Shown: in pieces, positions 35,120 through 44,301 of the stretch | How the letters are laid out: the number at the start of each line of letters is the position of its first letter | Position numbering within the stretch: the stretch's first letter is position 1 | Assembly (NCBI RefSeq): GCF_907164915.1 | Contig: NC_061868.1 | Span: 28,949,819 to 29,013,818, forward strand | Direction of reading: 5' to 3' | DNA length: 64,000 bases | Origin: Impatiens glandulifera | Taxonomy: Eukaryota; Streptophyta; Magnoliopsida; Ericales; Balsaminaceae | The notes under the pieces: generated by a model | Told to the model about the DNA's origin: nothing | Database searches by the model: none | What the model saw: the letters and a program-made list of their open reading frames with translations, nothing else | Position numbers and translations under genes: made by a program

Positions 35120-35656
35120 ATATTCATCCTTCAAACATCATTAGCAAAATAAATAAGCATTACATTACTTATTTATTAATCAAAATAAATAAACACTTAG
35201 CAAAATGCACTTAGTGAAATGCACTTAGCGAAATGCACTTAGCGAAATGCACTTAGCAAAATGCTAAGCACTTATCGAAACACTAAGCACATAGCGAAAC
35301 TTCTCTGAAACAGAACCGAGATTATCTGCAAATATCATCAACGACATAAATATGAACCAGAAATATGAACCAATATGATATGAACGAACCAAATAACAAA
35401 TTTAAAACAATATGAACCAAATAAGAACAGAAGGGTTTGAGAATATCATGGAAACATGAACATAAATCGAATTAGGTTTGAAATGAACATCTTCTTTGAC
35501 ACCTTCGAATCATCCTTCACCTGACCTGCATGCAAAATAGGTTTAGGGTTTGAAAGAAATGAAGATTGTGTAAATCAATTTAGGTTTAGGGTTTGAAAGA
35601 AATGAAGATCGTGCAAATCGATTTAGGTTAGACCGCCGCCTCGTCGCCCAGCTGCC
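35120..35656 (-). repeat. Right MULE terminal inverted repeat, inner part
   Basis: Inverse of 16397-17095 (inner portion). Contains about five tandem copies of a 16-bp cacttagcgaaatgca unit (35204-35275), expanded relative to the left repeat, and two telobox-like tagggttt blocks (35540-35600). Interrupted at 35656 by the hAT element. Confidence 0.85.
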
Positions 35657-36375
35657 TAGGGTGGCCAAAAAATCCGATCCGAAAGATCCGATCCGTTGAT
35701 CCGGCCAATCCGATCTGAAAAAATCCGTATCCGATGGATCGGATTCGGATATCGATCCGATCCGATATTTTTACCGGATTTCCGGATCGGATACGGATCG
35801 GGCAAAAAAAATCGGATACCCGAAACCGATCCGATGATATTTAAAATTTATTAAATAAATAAATTTAAAAACAAAATATTATAAAATAATTAAATATATA
35901 TCTCTCTCTACCTTTCTTTTTCTTTTTCTTTTCTCTGTTTACAAACCCATATCAAACGGGTTTCTTACCTTTCAGATCTGTTTCTTCTTCTTCTTCACAT
36001 TTTTCTTTCTTCTTCTTCTTCTTCACATTTTCCTTTCTCTATCTGTTTCTCAAATAGTCATTAGAAGTTGCTGGAGTTGTTCTTCTTCACATTTTCCTTT
36101 CTTTGTCTATTTCTCAAATTGTCATTAGAAGTTGCTGGAGCTGGAGCTTGGAGGCTGGAGCTACTGCGGTAACTTGTAAGTAATGTTTTCCATTTCTGCT
36201 GCTGTAATTTGCAAATTTGTTTTCCATTTCTGCTTCTTCCATTTCAAGATCTGTTTTTCAGTTCCTACTTCGTAGCGTTTAAGTATTTGTTTTTCAGTTC
36301 TTAGTGTTTAATTATATGTTTTCCATTTCTGCTACTTTAACTTGCAGATCTTACTAGTATTCAAGATCTACAAAC

Positions 36376-38583
36376 ATGAGTGAGAAATCTATGTCTGAGA
36401 GAAATGAAACACCTATTTCTACAAGTCAAAAATCACTAAAACATCCTACGTCTAGTGATGTTTCTTCTTCTAGTTCTATCTGTGATAATAAGAGAAAAAG
36501 TTATATTTGGTGGTCTCATTTTGATAGAACGGATGATATAAATTATGCAAAGTGCAAATATTGTGCTACAAAAATTGGTTGTGCGACAAAAAATGGAACA
36601 ACTTCTTTAGCTAATCATATGAAAAGATGTAAGCAACTTCCTGCTAATATGGATAAGAAACAAAAACTTATGGGAGTTGAAACAAAAACTATTGTCTGTG
36701 ATGATGGTGTGTTTGAAACAATTTCTCTTCCGTCGTGTTGGCAATTTGATCAAACAACTTGTAGAAAGGCCCTTGCTAGGATGATTATTGTTGATGAGTC
36801 GCCTTTTACTTTTGTGGAACATGAGGGATTTATATACTTCTGTAAGTGTTTGAATCCTGCATTTTCAATTCCATCACGTCAGACCATCACTAGAGATTGT
36901 TATAGCTTTTTTATCGAAGAAAAACGAAAATTAAAAGCTATTTTTGAAACACTCTCTTCTCGAGTTAGTTTGACAACCGATGCATGGACTTCTGGTCAAA
37001 ATTTGAGCTATATGTGTCTTATCGCTCATTTTATTGATGACAATTGGGTTTTGCATAAAAGGATCATTAATTTTTGTCCACTTGCTGGCCATTCTGGGTA
37101 TTTGATAGGTCGAGGTGTTGAAAAATGTTTGATTGATTGGGGACTTAAGAATATTATGACTGTAGATAATGCTAGTTCTAATGATTTGGCAGTTGATTAT
37201 TTGAGAAAAAGACTTAATCATTGGAAATCTAGTATTTTGGATGGAAAATTTCAACATATTCGTTGTGTTGCTCATATCTTCAATTTGGTTGTAAAGGATG
37301 GTTTGAAGGATATGGAGAGATATGTTAGATCTTCTCCTTCAAGACTTCAAAAGTTTAAAACTTGTGTAGAAGAAGAGAAGATAGAAAGTAAAAGTCTTGT
37401 TTGTTTGGATGTTGAAACAAGATGGAATTCAACATATTTGATGCTTGAGTGTGCTATGAAGTTTAAGAAGGCATTTGATAAATTGATATTTAGAGACTCC
37501 TCTTACCATAAAGAGATTATGAAGGTGGGTGGAGGTCCTAATGATGAGGATTGGAGAAGGGTTAGTCATTTCTTACCAATTTTGAAGGTTTTTTATGATG
37601 CTACTTTGATGTTATCCGGTTCTCGTTATGTCACTTGTAATAGTTGTGCACAAAGTGTGTTTGCCATTAGTTTAGAGATCTCTAATTTGTGCAAAAATGA
37701 TGATGAAGGATGTAGGAAAATGGCACAACAAATGAAAGTGAAGTATGATAAGTATTGGGGCGACATTCTTAACATCAATTATTTGATATTTATCTCTATG
37801 TTACTTGATCCAAGGCATAAAATGCATCTAGTTGATTGGGTTGTGCGTAATTGCTTTGATGATACCAAAAGCACAATCTTGAATTTGAATGTGAAGCTTC
37901 TTATTGATGAAATGTTCAAGCTCTACACTTCTTCAATGCCTCAAGAAGATAAGCAAACAGGTCCTCTTCAAATAGTCCATTGAAAAATAGGAATGAGAAT
38001 CGTCAAGGGGAAGTTATGGATTTTGCAAAGTTGTTGACTTCAAGGTTTCAAATGGATGTTGGTTTTGATCATGCTCAAAGGAACAAATCTTAGTTGGATA
38101 AGTATCTATAAGAGCCACTTGAGAATGATTATGAAAATTTTAATATTTTGTCTTGGTGGAAGGATAATCAAAGGAAATTTCCTATTCTTGCAAAGATGGC
38201 CCGTGATGTACTTGCTATACTTGTGACAATTGTTGTTTCTGAGTCGGCTTTCAGTACCGGGGGTCGCGTCCTTGACTCATTTCGTACTTCTTTAACCCCG
38301 AAAATAGTTGAGGCTCTTATTTGTACCCAAGATTGGGAACGAACAACTAAAGCTGTGATAATTGAAAAAAGTTTAGCATCATTGGAGCAACTTGAAGAAG
38401 GTTTAATCTTTTAATTGTTTTATTTAATTTTAATTGATTAATATGTTTTTAAATTTACTAATAATGATATTTATAAATTGTTCATTGTTGATTTTCGTAG
38501 GAATGAAAGATTTAACTACAGAGCAACCAAGCTTTATCTTTGATGATGAGAGTTATGACTTAAGTCTATCATACCAGAACTAG
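36376..38583 (+). pseudogene. hAT transposase, zinc-finger BED type (broken)
   Basis: Cut-and-paste transposase. A BED zinc finger occupies about residues 40-85 (WWSHF, CKYC, then HMKRC). The RNase H-like catalytic core has LTTDAWTS near 200, TVDNASSND near 265 and ETRWNSTYLM near 350 carrying the expected Asp/Asp/Glu. The first 535 codons are open (36376-37983). A frameshift near 37960 and two nonsense codons (near 38090 and 38110) precede the hAT dimerisation domain (38148-38414: SESAFSTGGRVLD, RTSLTPKIVEALIC). A probable intron (GTTTAA...TTTCGTAG, 38410-38501) leads to a last exon ending at 38583. The ATG follows a CT-rich leader. Close to functional but broken. Confidence 0.88.
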
Positions 38584-38916
38584 AAAAAAGTCAAGGTACA
38601 TCATCTTGTAATGTTTGATTGAATAAATCGTTGTGGTAAAATATGTGAAGCTATTGTGCTGTTTTTTTTATAGAATAAGCTCATAAATTTTGGGACTCAC
38701 TGAAGAAGAAGCCACTAAAGTTGATGGAACTTCCTACAAGGTTGCAGCCTACAAATATTATAAAATGTTGAGTCACTTGGGTGGACCAATGTCTTTTTGT
38801 TTTAAAAAAATATTGATTTCATTTTGGTATTTGAATTATATTTTTGATATGTATTGTACTTATGAGTTGAATTTTAAGATTCTTAATAAACAATTTCAAT
38901 TTTCTAGCATATGAAA
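38584..38916. other. 3' region of the hAT element
   Basis: AT-rich DNA after the transposase. A short plus frame (38690-38914) is not supported as a gene; part of it (EEATKVDGTSYKVAAYKYY) might be a decayed coding remnant. Confidence 0.35.
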
Positions 38917-39089
38917 AAAAATCGGATCAGCGGGTATCCGGCTGGCCGATCCGATCCGATCCGGTATTTTCGGATCGGATAGTGGTCGGATACCGGATCA
39001 GATACGGATCGCAATTTTTGAAAAAATAAAAGCGGATATCCGATCTGAAATACCGGATCGTATCCGATCCATAGGTTTGGCCACCCCTA

Positions 39090-39294
39090 CCGCCACCTCT
39101 GCCTCCGTCGCCGCCGCCGTGAAAGAGAGAACAAGAGAAGAGAGAGAAAAAAAATAAAAGAAATGAAAAAATTAGAGTATTTATACTAAACCTAATTCAC
39201 TTAGCGAAACACTAAGTCCCTTAGCGTTTCACTACAAGGGTAATTTCGTCAAAAAAATAAAAAGACCACGAACGCAATTAAATTTATAATTTAC
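39090..39294 (-). repeat. Right MULE terminal inverted repeat, middle part
   Basis: Inverse of about 16440-16640, including the gc-rich cgccgccgccgtg run, the CT-rich tract, the TATA-like region and acttagcgaaacactaag. Bounded by the hAT element on the left and copia element 3 on the right. Confidence 0.85.
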
Positions 39295-40577
39295 TGTTAG
39301 GATCTAGGTCGCCGCTGGTGGACCGGGGGTTGGACCGGTTAGCGGTTCTCACTCGTAGGGTGGTGGTTAATCCGGTTAGAGATTAACACCGGGGTTTCAA
39401 TACTACACAACCTGTCACAAACCCTTGAACTAGGTTCAAGCGCGGAAGAGGTTTGCTTTCAAGTTGAAGCGGTACACGTGTATAATAGGCGGAATTGGTT
39501 TCGGATGATGGAGATTTGAAGAATGGTGGGTCGGTTTTGGCAATCTGGATGTTCGGTGTGATAAGTAGAAATTCGGTTTGGGGCGGTATGATTAGGTTAG
39601 TCGGTTATGTAATGAAGCCAACAGAAAGTAAATAACACGAAAGATTTTATGGATGTTCGGAGATAAAACTCCTACGTCACCCCTTCCTCTCGAAACCGCG
39701 AGAAGGATATTCACTAAGGAATACAAGTACAATTCGATCGAGACTTATTTCCTGCTCGATAACACTCTTACAATTCACACCGAAATTGTAGCACACACTT
39801 AGAATTTAGCACTTAGGCTTTCTTAGAATACCACACTGTTATCACTTGTAGTAAATGCTTTCAACGCTTCACTTGTCTCACTTAATGTCTCTTGATGTCA
39901 CACATTTACTCTTCTGCAACTCCCTCCTTTTATAGGTGAAATATGCCAACGGTCATATTTCGAAGCCTTGAATCTGATTGGCTGATCAGAGATGTAGTGA
40001 TTCAGTGTCTCAGACCTGCCGGTCGTCTCAGACCTGGTATCCTGTTTCAGACCTGCCGGTCTGTAAGGCAAACCTGCTGGGTTTGTCTTTTACTCAATGT
40101 AGGCACTGTCTGCTTGGACAGTTGTCTGTACTTTGAAGATTTCCTTTCTGGCTTATCCCGAAGTAGAAGGATCCGGTAGTACTATCTTCTGCAGCCTACA
40201 GGCTTTCCTCAGACTTGCATGGATATGGAAGTATTCAGTCTGTTCCTTTGGTATCATTCTCAACAGATACCCAAAGTGTCTTCTTGTACAGGTCGGCCAC
40301 TTGACTTGGCCGAATGTCTTTTGGTAGTGAAGGAACCGAATTTCTTCCGGTTATACTTGTCTTGTGGATTGATCGGCTGTTTGATGGTTCGGCATTGAGC
40401 TTTGGCCGATCCTTCCTCTGTGCGGTCACGTACCGAATACTCTTGATCGGTTTGGTAGCTTGACCGGTTCGGTTTCTTCAGTTGGTTTTCTTTTGTTCAT
40501 CCGGTCCGGTTTCTTGTTCCTGCATGGGAAGTTTGTTTAAGTTAGGTTTATTCGAACCGGTATGAATTTATCTAACA
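39295..40577 (-). repeat. 3' LTR, copia element 3 (1283 bp)
   Basis: TGTTAGATAA...GATCCTAACA on the minus strand, equal in length to the 5' LTR. TATA box near 39929-39938. Confidence 0.96.
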
Positions 40578-40795
40578 ATTTCTCCCTTTTTGATTATTTT
40601 ATTTAAAATTATCAAAATCATGTAAGTTTGCAACCGTAGGCCGGTTGTTTTGTTTGGCCGATTTTGAAAAAGGCTTAGAGAATTTTCAAAAAATTTTGAG
40701 GGAGGAGTTTTGGAAGAATCTCTATCTTTTATCTAACAATTTCTCCCTTTTTGATTATTTTATTTAAAATTATCAAAATCATGTATAAATGCAAA
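40578..40795 (-). repeat. Duplicated polypurine-tract segment including LTR edge, element 3
   Basis: The PPT at 40578-40592 is repeated 161 bp further in at 40739-40753. The inner copy is preceded by a perfect LTR edge (tatctaaca at 40730-40738), showing that the duplication spanned the LTR/PPT junction. Confidence 0.88.
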
Positions 40796-41304
40796 ATAAG
40801 GGACATTGAGACACCAATGCTCATTTTGATTTTGTCTCTGGTCAGATTGCTGAAGTTTCCTCCTCTTGCCAGTATCGCCCTGGCAAAAACGTCACACGCC
40901 GGGATAAGCTCCGGTTTCAGCGTCTGTTTCTTTCCGGATGTGGTAACCGGCTTGTTGGTTGCCGATAAGATGCGGCAAGCGTTTTTGAAAGTATCATCGT
41001 CCATCTCTGCCATTGCGTCCATGCCGGTAGTTGGAAGACGCAAACTCTCGGCCACCACTGTTTCGGTGATCTCAACTTGAGAACCGCAAACTGTTGCGAG
41101 GATCCTATCGTATGAGATTGTTGCGGTTTTGAAGAACTCTTCGACCGCGTTCTTGTAAATTACGTGAGGGCCATCTAGAAAATATCCCAGACCGGTTTTA
41201 ATCAGTCGGTCAATTACTTCTTTTGCCTCGGTTGTTCCATTCTGCCGAATCTCTTCAAAGTCCACTTGAGAGTATAGTTTGAATAATACCGAATCACGAC
41301 CCAT
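40729..41304 (-). pseudogene. Accessory gene C, element 3, truncated by an internal deletion
   Basis: Starts MGRDSVLFKLYSQVDFEEI at 41304. The shared domain is readable (TGLGYFLDGP, EFFKTATI, LPTTGMD, then ARAILARGGN) to LTRDKIKMSIG at about residue 164. After that the frame runs into AT-rich PPT-flanking DNA and stops in the inner PPT copy. About 700 codons (NLS, coiled coils, C-terminus) present in elements 1 and 2 are deleted. The near-identical LTRs of this element suggest that the full C protein from this copy was not needed in cis for its last move, unless the deletion is newer. Confidence 0.82.
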
Positions 41305-41407
41305 GTTTGAGAAGTTTGAGAATGAGAGAATTCGGCTTCAAAGAATTTAGTAGCTTAGAGAGAGAAAGTGAATTTGTGTGAAAATGAAAAATATGACGAA
41401 GGCCCCC

Positions 41408-41550
41408 TTTTATAGGCACGGTTTGGAAGCCAAACCGTCCCATCATGAATGGGCGGGAGTTTTCCCTCCAAAACGAAAGGACGCCAAACAATGGGCGGTT
41501 ACGTACGAAACAGTGGGCGGCACTTTGAGCGGGAGATTTCCCTCCAAAAT
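41408..41550 (-). promoter_or_regulatory. Promoter of gene C, element 3: TATA box plus GCGGGA sites
   Basis: Minus-strand CCTATAAAAGGGG (near 41406-41416) is about 105 nt upstream of the ATG. Upstream on the plus strand are gggcgggagttttccc (41451-41466) and gagcgggagatttccc (near 41527-41542), the same half-palindromic pattern as in elements 1 and 2. Confidence 0.65.
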
Positions 41551-41854
41551 TTTGTCTATGTCATGGGTGACACAATCTTTTCCTTGAGACCGAATGGTAG
41601 ATCGTTTCTAAGCCTATTCAGATATTTTGATTGATCGGTGTTTAACAGTTTCAAGCAGATTTTATAAGACCGGATAAGTAAGCGGTTACAGGTAGAAAGA
41701 GTGAACCGGTTACTTAGATAAGTGTTCAAGGAATTTAAGAAAACTCGATCATTTAAACTGAAATGGTAATGAAATTCAGGAAATGTTAAGAGGAGAAAAC
41801 CGATTATAAGATTCGGTACAGGAGTAGGCATATAGAAACAATGAAAACTATAGC
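41551..41854. other. Spacer between genes C and B, element 3
   Basis: About 300 bp between the gene C promoter and gene B, AT-rich with scattered CCGGT motifs. No gene is visible. Confidence 0.4.
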
Positions 41855-42559
41855 CTATTCAACAGGCATTCTCCAGAGTCGTTCTCTTGCCGAACCACTG
41901 TTGAGGATGTTAGAAGAGGAAGCCGGTGTGCCTGGTCCGAACTCCGGTCGATACCCAAGAATCAGCTTGCTGATATGCGGTGCATACCCGAGACCCTTCT
42001 TGGTTATCACCATATCCTTCAAGTTTTCCCAGATGACCGAGGACCAGTTAATGGCCGATTTGCGAAGAATGTTGGTCATGATATTGTAGGTATTCTTGGA
42101 ATACCGTTGATTGGGTGATTGACACAGGATTGACCTGGTCACGATTTCGAGCAAGAGCTGACCGTGACTGGCAAGCTGGGTTTTTGGCCCAAACTGTTCC
42201 ACCGGAAGAGGGGTTGCCGACAGGTAAAGTGCGGTTTCAAATCCCGCAGGGTCCTGAGCAGCCGGGAAGTCAGAGAAACCTTCAGCGGGTAGATCGAAGA
42301 GTGAAGAAAATTCATCATCGTCGATCCAGAATGTGTGGTCTCGGACAGTCGAGACGATGTACTTCCCCCTGATGCAGGCGCTTCGAAAGAAGGCCTTGAC
42401 GTCATCTAAAAGGATGGGACCGGCCTCTTCAAGAAACGGTTGAAGACCGGTTTGAACAAGAGAGTCATACATGATTCTCGTCTTAGCATTACAATCCCTT
42501 ATGTCCGTGCACGAGTCGAAATCGATGCATAGAAAATTTCCCAGAGTTCTGCTCGGCAT
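41855..42559 (-). CDS. Accessory gene B, element 3 (intact, 234 aa)
   Basis: Open frame from MPSRTLGNFLCIDFDSC to ...RLWRMPVE. Shared landmarks: IDFDS near 12, TGLQPFLEE near 36, FFRSACIRG near 57, LFDLPAEGFSDFP near 86, an LPVEQFGPKTQL stretch, RSILCQSPNQRYSK near 142, NWSSVIWENLKDMV near 169, then GYAPHISKLI. Gly-Pro-Gly-Thr-Pro near residue 211 is conserved with element 2 B. No signal peptide or membrane helix is seen. Transcribed away from pol like A, with its own TATA box. The only intact B copy in the window. Function unknown. Confidence 0.75.
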   Translation of the reverse strand: MPSRTLGNFLCIDFDSCTDIRDCNAKTRIMYDSLVQTGLQPFLEEAGPILLDDVKAFFRSACIRGKYIVSTVRDHTFWIDDDEFSSLFDLPAEGFSDFPAAQDPAGFETALYLSATPLPVEQFGPKTQLASHGQLLLEIVTRSILCQSPNQRYSKNTYNIMTNILRKSAINWSSVIWENLKDMVITKKGLGYAPHISKLILGYRPEFGPGTPASSSNILNSGSARERLWRMPVE

Positions 42560-42647
42560 GATATCGGTATTGAGAGAGAGAAACGGGATTCAAGAGGGGA
42601 TAGTGATTTTGTACTGTTGGATGTGATGAAACAAGAAGAGGATAGCT

Positions 42648-42660
42648 CCTTATATAGAAT
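42648..42660 (-). promoter_or_regulatory. TATA box of gene B, element 3
   Basis: TCTATATAAGGAGC on the minus strand about 92 nt upstream of the ATG at 42559, with a GA-rich leader, as in elements 1 and 2. Confidence 0.65.
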
Positions 42661-43057
42661 CGGTTTTGGAGGGAAAATCTGTGTATTGATGGTTAGTTTT
42701 GTTTTATTAAGGAAGAGAATCTTTCCCTTTTAATGATGCATGGGGAAGGAGCAAATCGCAAGGCTCGAGGTAAATATTAGTTGGGAAGCGACCAGATTAG
42801 TTGGAAATTAAATATGTAGTTGGTTGGGAGTTATCTCATTAAATAAGATTATCTCATTAAGTGCATTTATCACATAAACAACATTGATTAGATAGAGACC
42901 GAAAGTGGTAGAGATAAAGCCGAAATATGTCATACAGAAATGAAAAGCACGAATAAAACCGAAGTGGACATGGATGAAGCCGATATGGTTAGATTTGAGT
43001 TGAATAATAATACATCCGGTGCATGAAGCAAAATGACCGGATGCAAGAAGGAGTGAC
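42661..43057. other. Spacer between genes B and A, element 3
   Basis: About 400 bp. Shares ggctcgaggta and the ttattaaggaagagaat block with element 2 at the same place. No gene is supported; a 123-codon minus frame overlapping 42808-43179 is an alternative frame of A plus spacer. Confidence 0.45.
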
Positions 43058-43777
43058 TTAGCGGTTCCTCCTCCACTCTTCCTCAACCCGATCGTAGAAC
43101 GAGTCGATGATTTCCTTGGTGAACACTTGGCTGCAGTCCAGATCTTCGCCTGGACAGGTTGGGACCCCAAGCTCCTCAAGCAGTCGGCTGATCTGGGGAA
43201 CGAGTGCTACTGACCTGGTGCCGATTATCCAAATAAGGACATCGAACAGCACCCTGGACCAGTTGACCGGCGTCCTTGTTATGATGGCCGCCATCATATT
43301 GAACGTTGCCGTGCAATATGTGTTGGTTACATCTTTCCCGAGGATGCTCCTCCCTATGATGTCGTTGAGGAGCTGGTATTCAGCCCTCAAGGGATATTTA
43401 GAGCCATGGTCATCGACGGGCTCATCAGATCGAGAGAGAGAGAGAGAGACCTCAGCCTTAGTGTCGGCTGGAGGATGGAGGTCCGTGAGCCCTTGTTTGG
43501 GCAGACCGAAGCATCGAGCAAAGTCTTGCTCGGTGAAGTCAAAGAGAGTACCTCCAACTTTTGATTGGATGTGGGTATTGAAATATGGTGTCCCCCGGTA
43601 CACCCTGGCATTGTTGAAAAATTCCACGACAGACTGAGGATAGATGGTTTGATTATCATCCAGAAAGTACTGGAGGCCGGTATCCTCCAACTGTTTGATC
43701 ATTCGATACAGATCATAGTGATCTGTATCGGAGCAAGATTCAAAGTTAACTTGTAGGATGTTTGTGAAGATAGACAT
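43058..43777 (-). CDS. Accessory gene A, element 3 (intact, 239 aa)
   Basis: Open from MSIFTNILQVNFES to the basic end FYDRVEEEWRRNR. It aligns with element 2 A along its whole length, being 14 residues shorter at the C-terminus. Landmarks: VNFES near 10, TGLQYFLDD near 33, EFFNNARVYRG near 52, FARCFGLPKQGLTDL near 86, RSILGKDVTNTY near 142, NWSRVLFDVLIWI near 171. The pattern TGL-FL ... EFF ... F.LP..G ... NW..V.F is shared with B and C, so A, B and C are paralogues. No catalytic motif or membrane segment is visible. Confidence 0.76.
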   Translation of the reverse strand: MSIFTNILQVNFESCSDTDHYDLYRMIKQLEDTGLQYFLDDNQTIYPQSVVEFFNNARVYRGTPYFNTHIQSKVGGTLFDFTEQDFARCFGLPKQGLTDLHPPADTKAEVSLSLSRSDEPVDDHGSKYPLRAEYQLLNDIIGRSILGKDVTNTYCTATFNMMAAIITRTPVNWSRVLFDVLIWIIGTRSVALVPQISRLLEELGVPTCPGEDLDCSQVFTKEIIDSFYDRVEEEWRRNR

Positions 43778-43846
43778 TTTGCCTTAGAGATGGAGAGAGT
43801 GTTTTGCCTTAGCTTTGTTTTGTGAGTGTTTGAGTGAATGAGTACT

Positions 43847-43859
43847 CCCTTTAAATACT
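43847..43859 (-). promoter_or_regulatory. TATA-like box of gene A, element 3
   Basis: AGTATTTAAAGGGAG on the minus strand about 72 nt upstream of the ATG at 43777; weaker than in elements 1 and 2 but at the same spacing. Confidence 0.5.
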
Positions 43860-44301
43860 GGTTTCGGGGCTAGCCTATTGTCCAGGCATTAAGTGAGGTG
43901 ATGTGTATTAACTGCAGGGTAGGAATCTTTGCATAGAATAGGCAACTTTGCAGGTCTAAGTGTCGGTCATAGGCCTGGACTGTGAAGGATATCAAAAGAT
44001 CTTCACGTCTTTTTAGGCACGACCAGGTTTATTTAAAAAGGCAATGATGCAGAGCAGAGACCTTTAACCTCTGATAACTATTCCTCTTTTGTTTGAATTT
44101 CAAATAATCTGGGGTAGCCTTTTTCCGAACCGGTCAGCTATCAGTTGTTCATCCCGATGCGGTTACGTGGTGCATGCACCAAGTAGCCGGTCGGTTTACT
44201 CTATCTGATAGACTGTGCGGTTCTTCCACAGACACCCCGAAGATTCAAGGTTCAACATCTTAGGAAGAATTACCGGTTTGTCTGTCTGAACCGATTTCCT
44301 T
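43860..44301. other. Spacer between pol and gene A, element 3
   Basis: About 440 bp, conserved with the other elements in the cataggcctgga...cttcacgtctttt block (43969-44014) and the gatgcggtta..tggtgcatgcacc block (44155-44180). Likely upstream region of the gene A promoter. Confidence 0.45.

Larger units (their letters stand above)
35657..39089 (+). mobile_element. hAT transposon (Ac-like), 3.4 kb
   Basis: Ends TAGGGTGGCCAAA and TAGGGGTGGCCAAA in inverse orientation. Both subterminal regions (35670-35850 and 38920-39075) are packed with ATCCGATCCG/CGGATCGGAT repeats, as expected for transposase binding regions. The transposase lies inside on the plus strand. The flanking octamers (cagctgcc and ccgccacc) match only partly, so the duplication has decayed or the end has shifted. 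Confidence 0.9.

Noticed and set aside
35200..35290. Regularly spaced short repeats resembling a CRISPR array
   Set aside because: Units are directly adjacent without unique spacers, and the context is a plant MULE inverted repeat; it is a minisatellite.
35649..39097. Perfect 8-bp target duplication of the hAT element
   Set aside because: The flanking octamers cagctgcc and ccgccacc agree at only five positions, so it is not claimed.
40729..43777. Genes A-C as envelope-like genes
   Set aside because: No signal peptide, membrane helix or fusion-like segment is visible in any of them.
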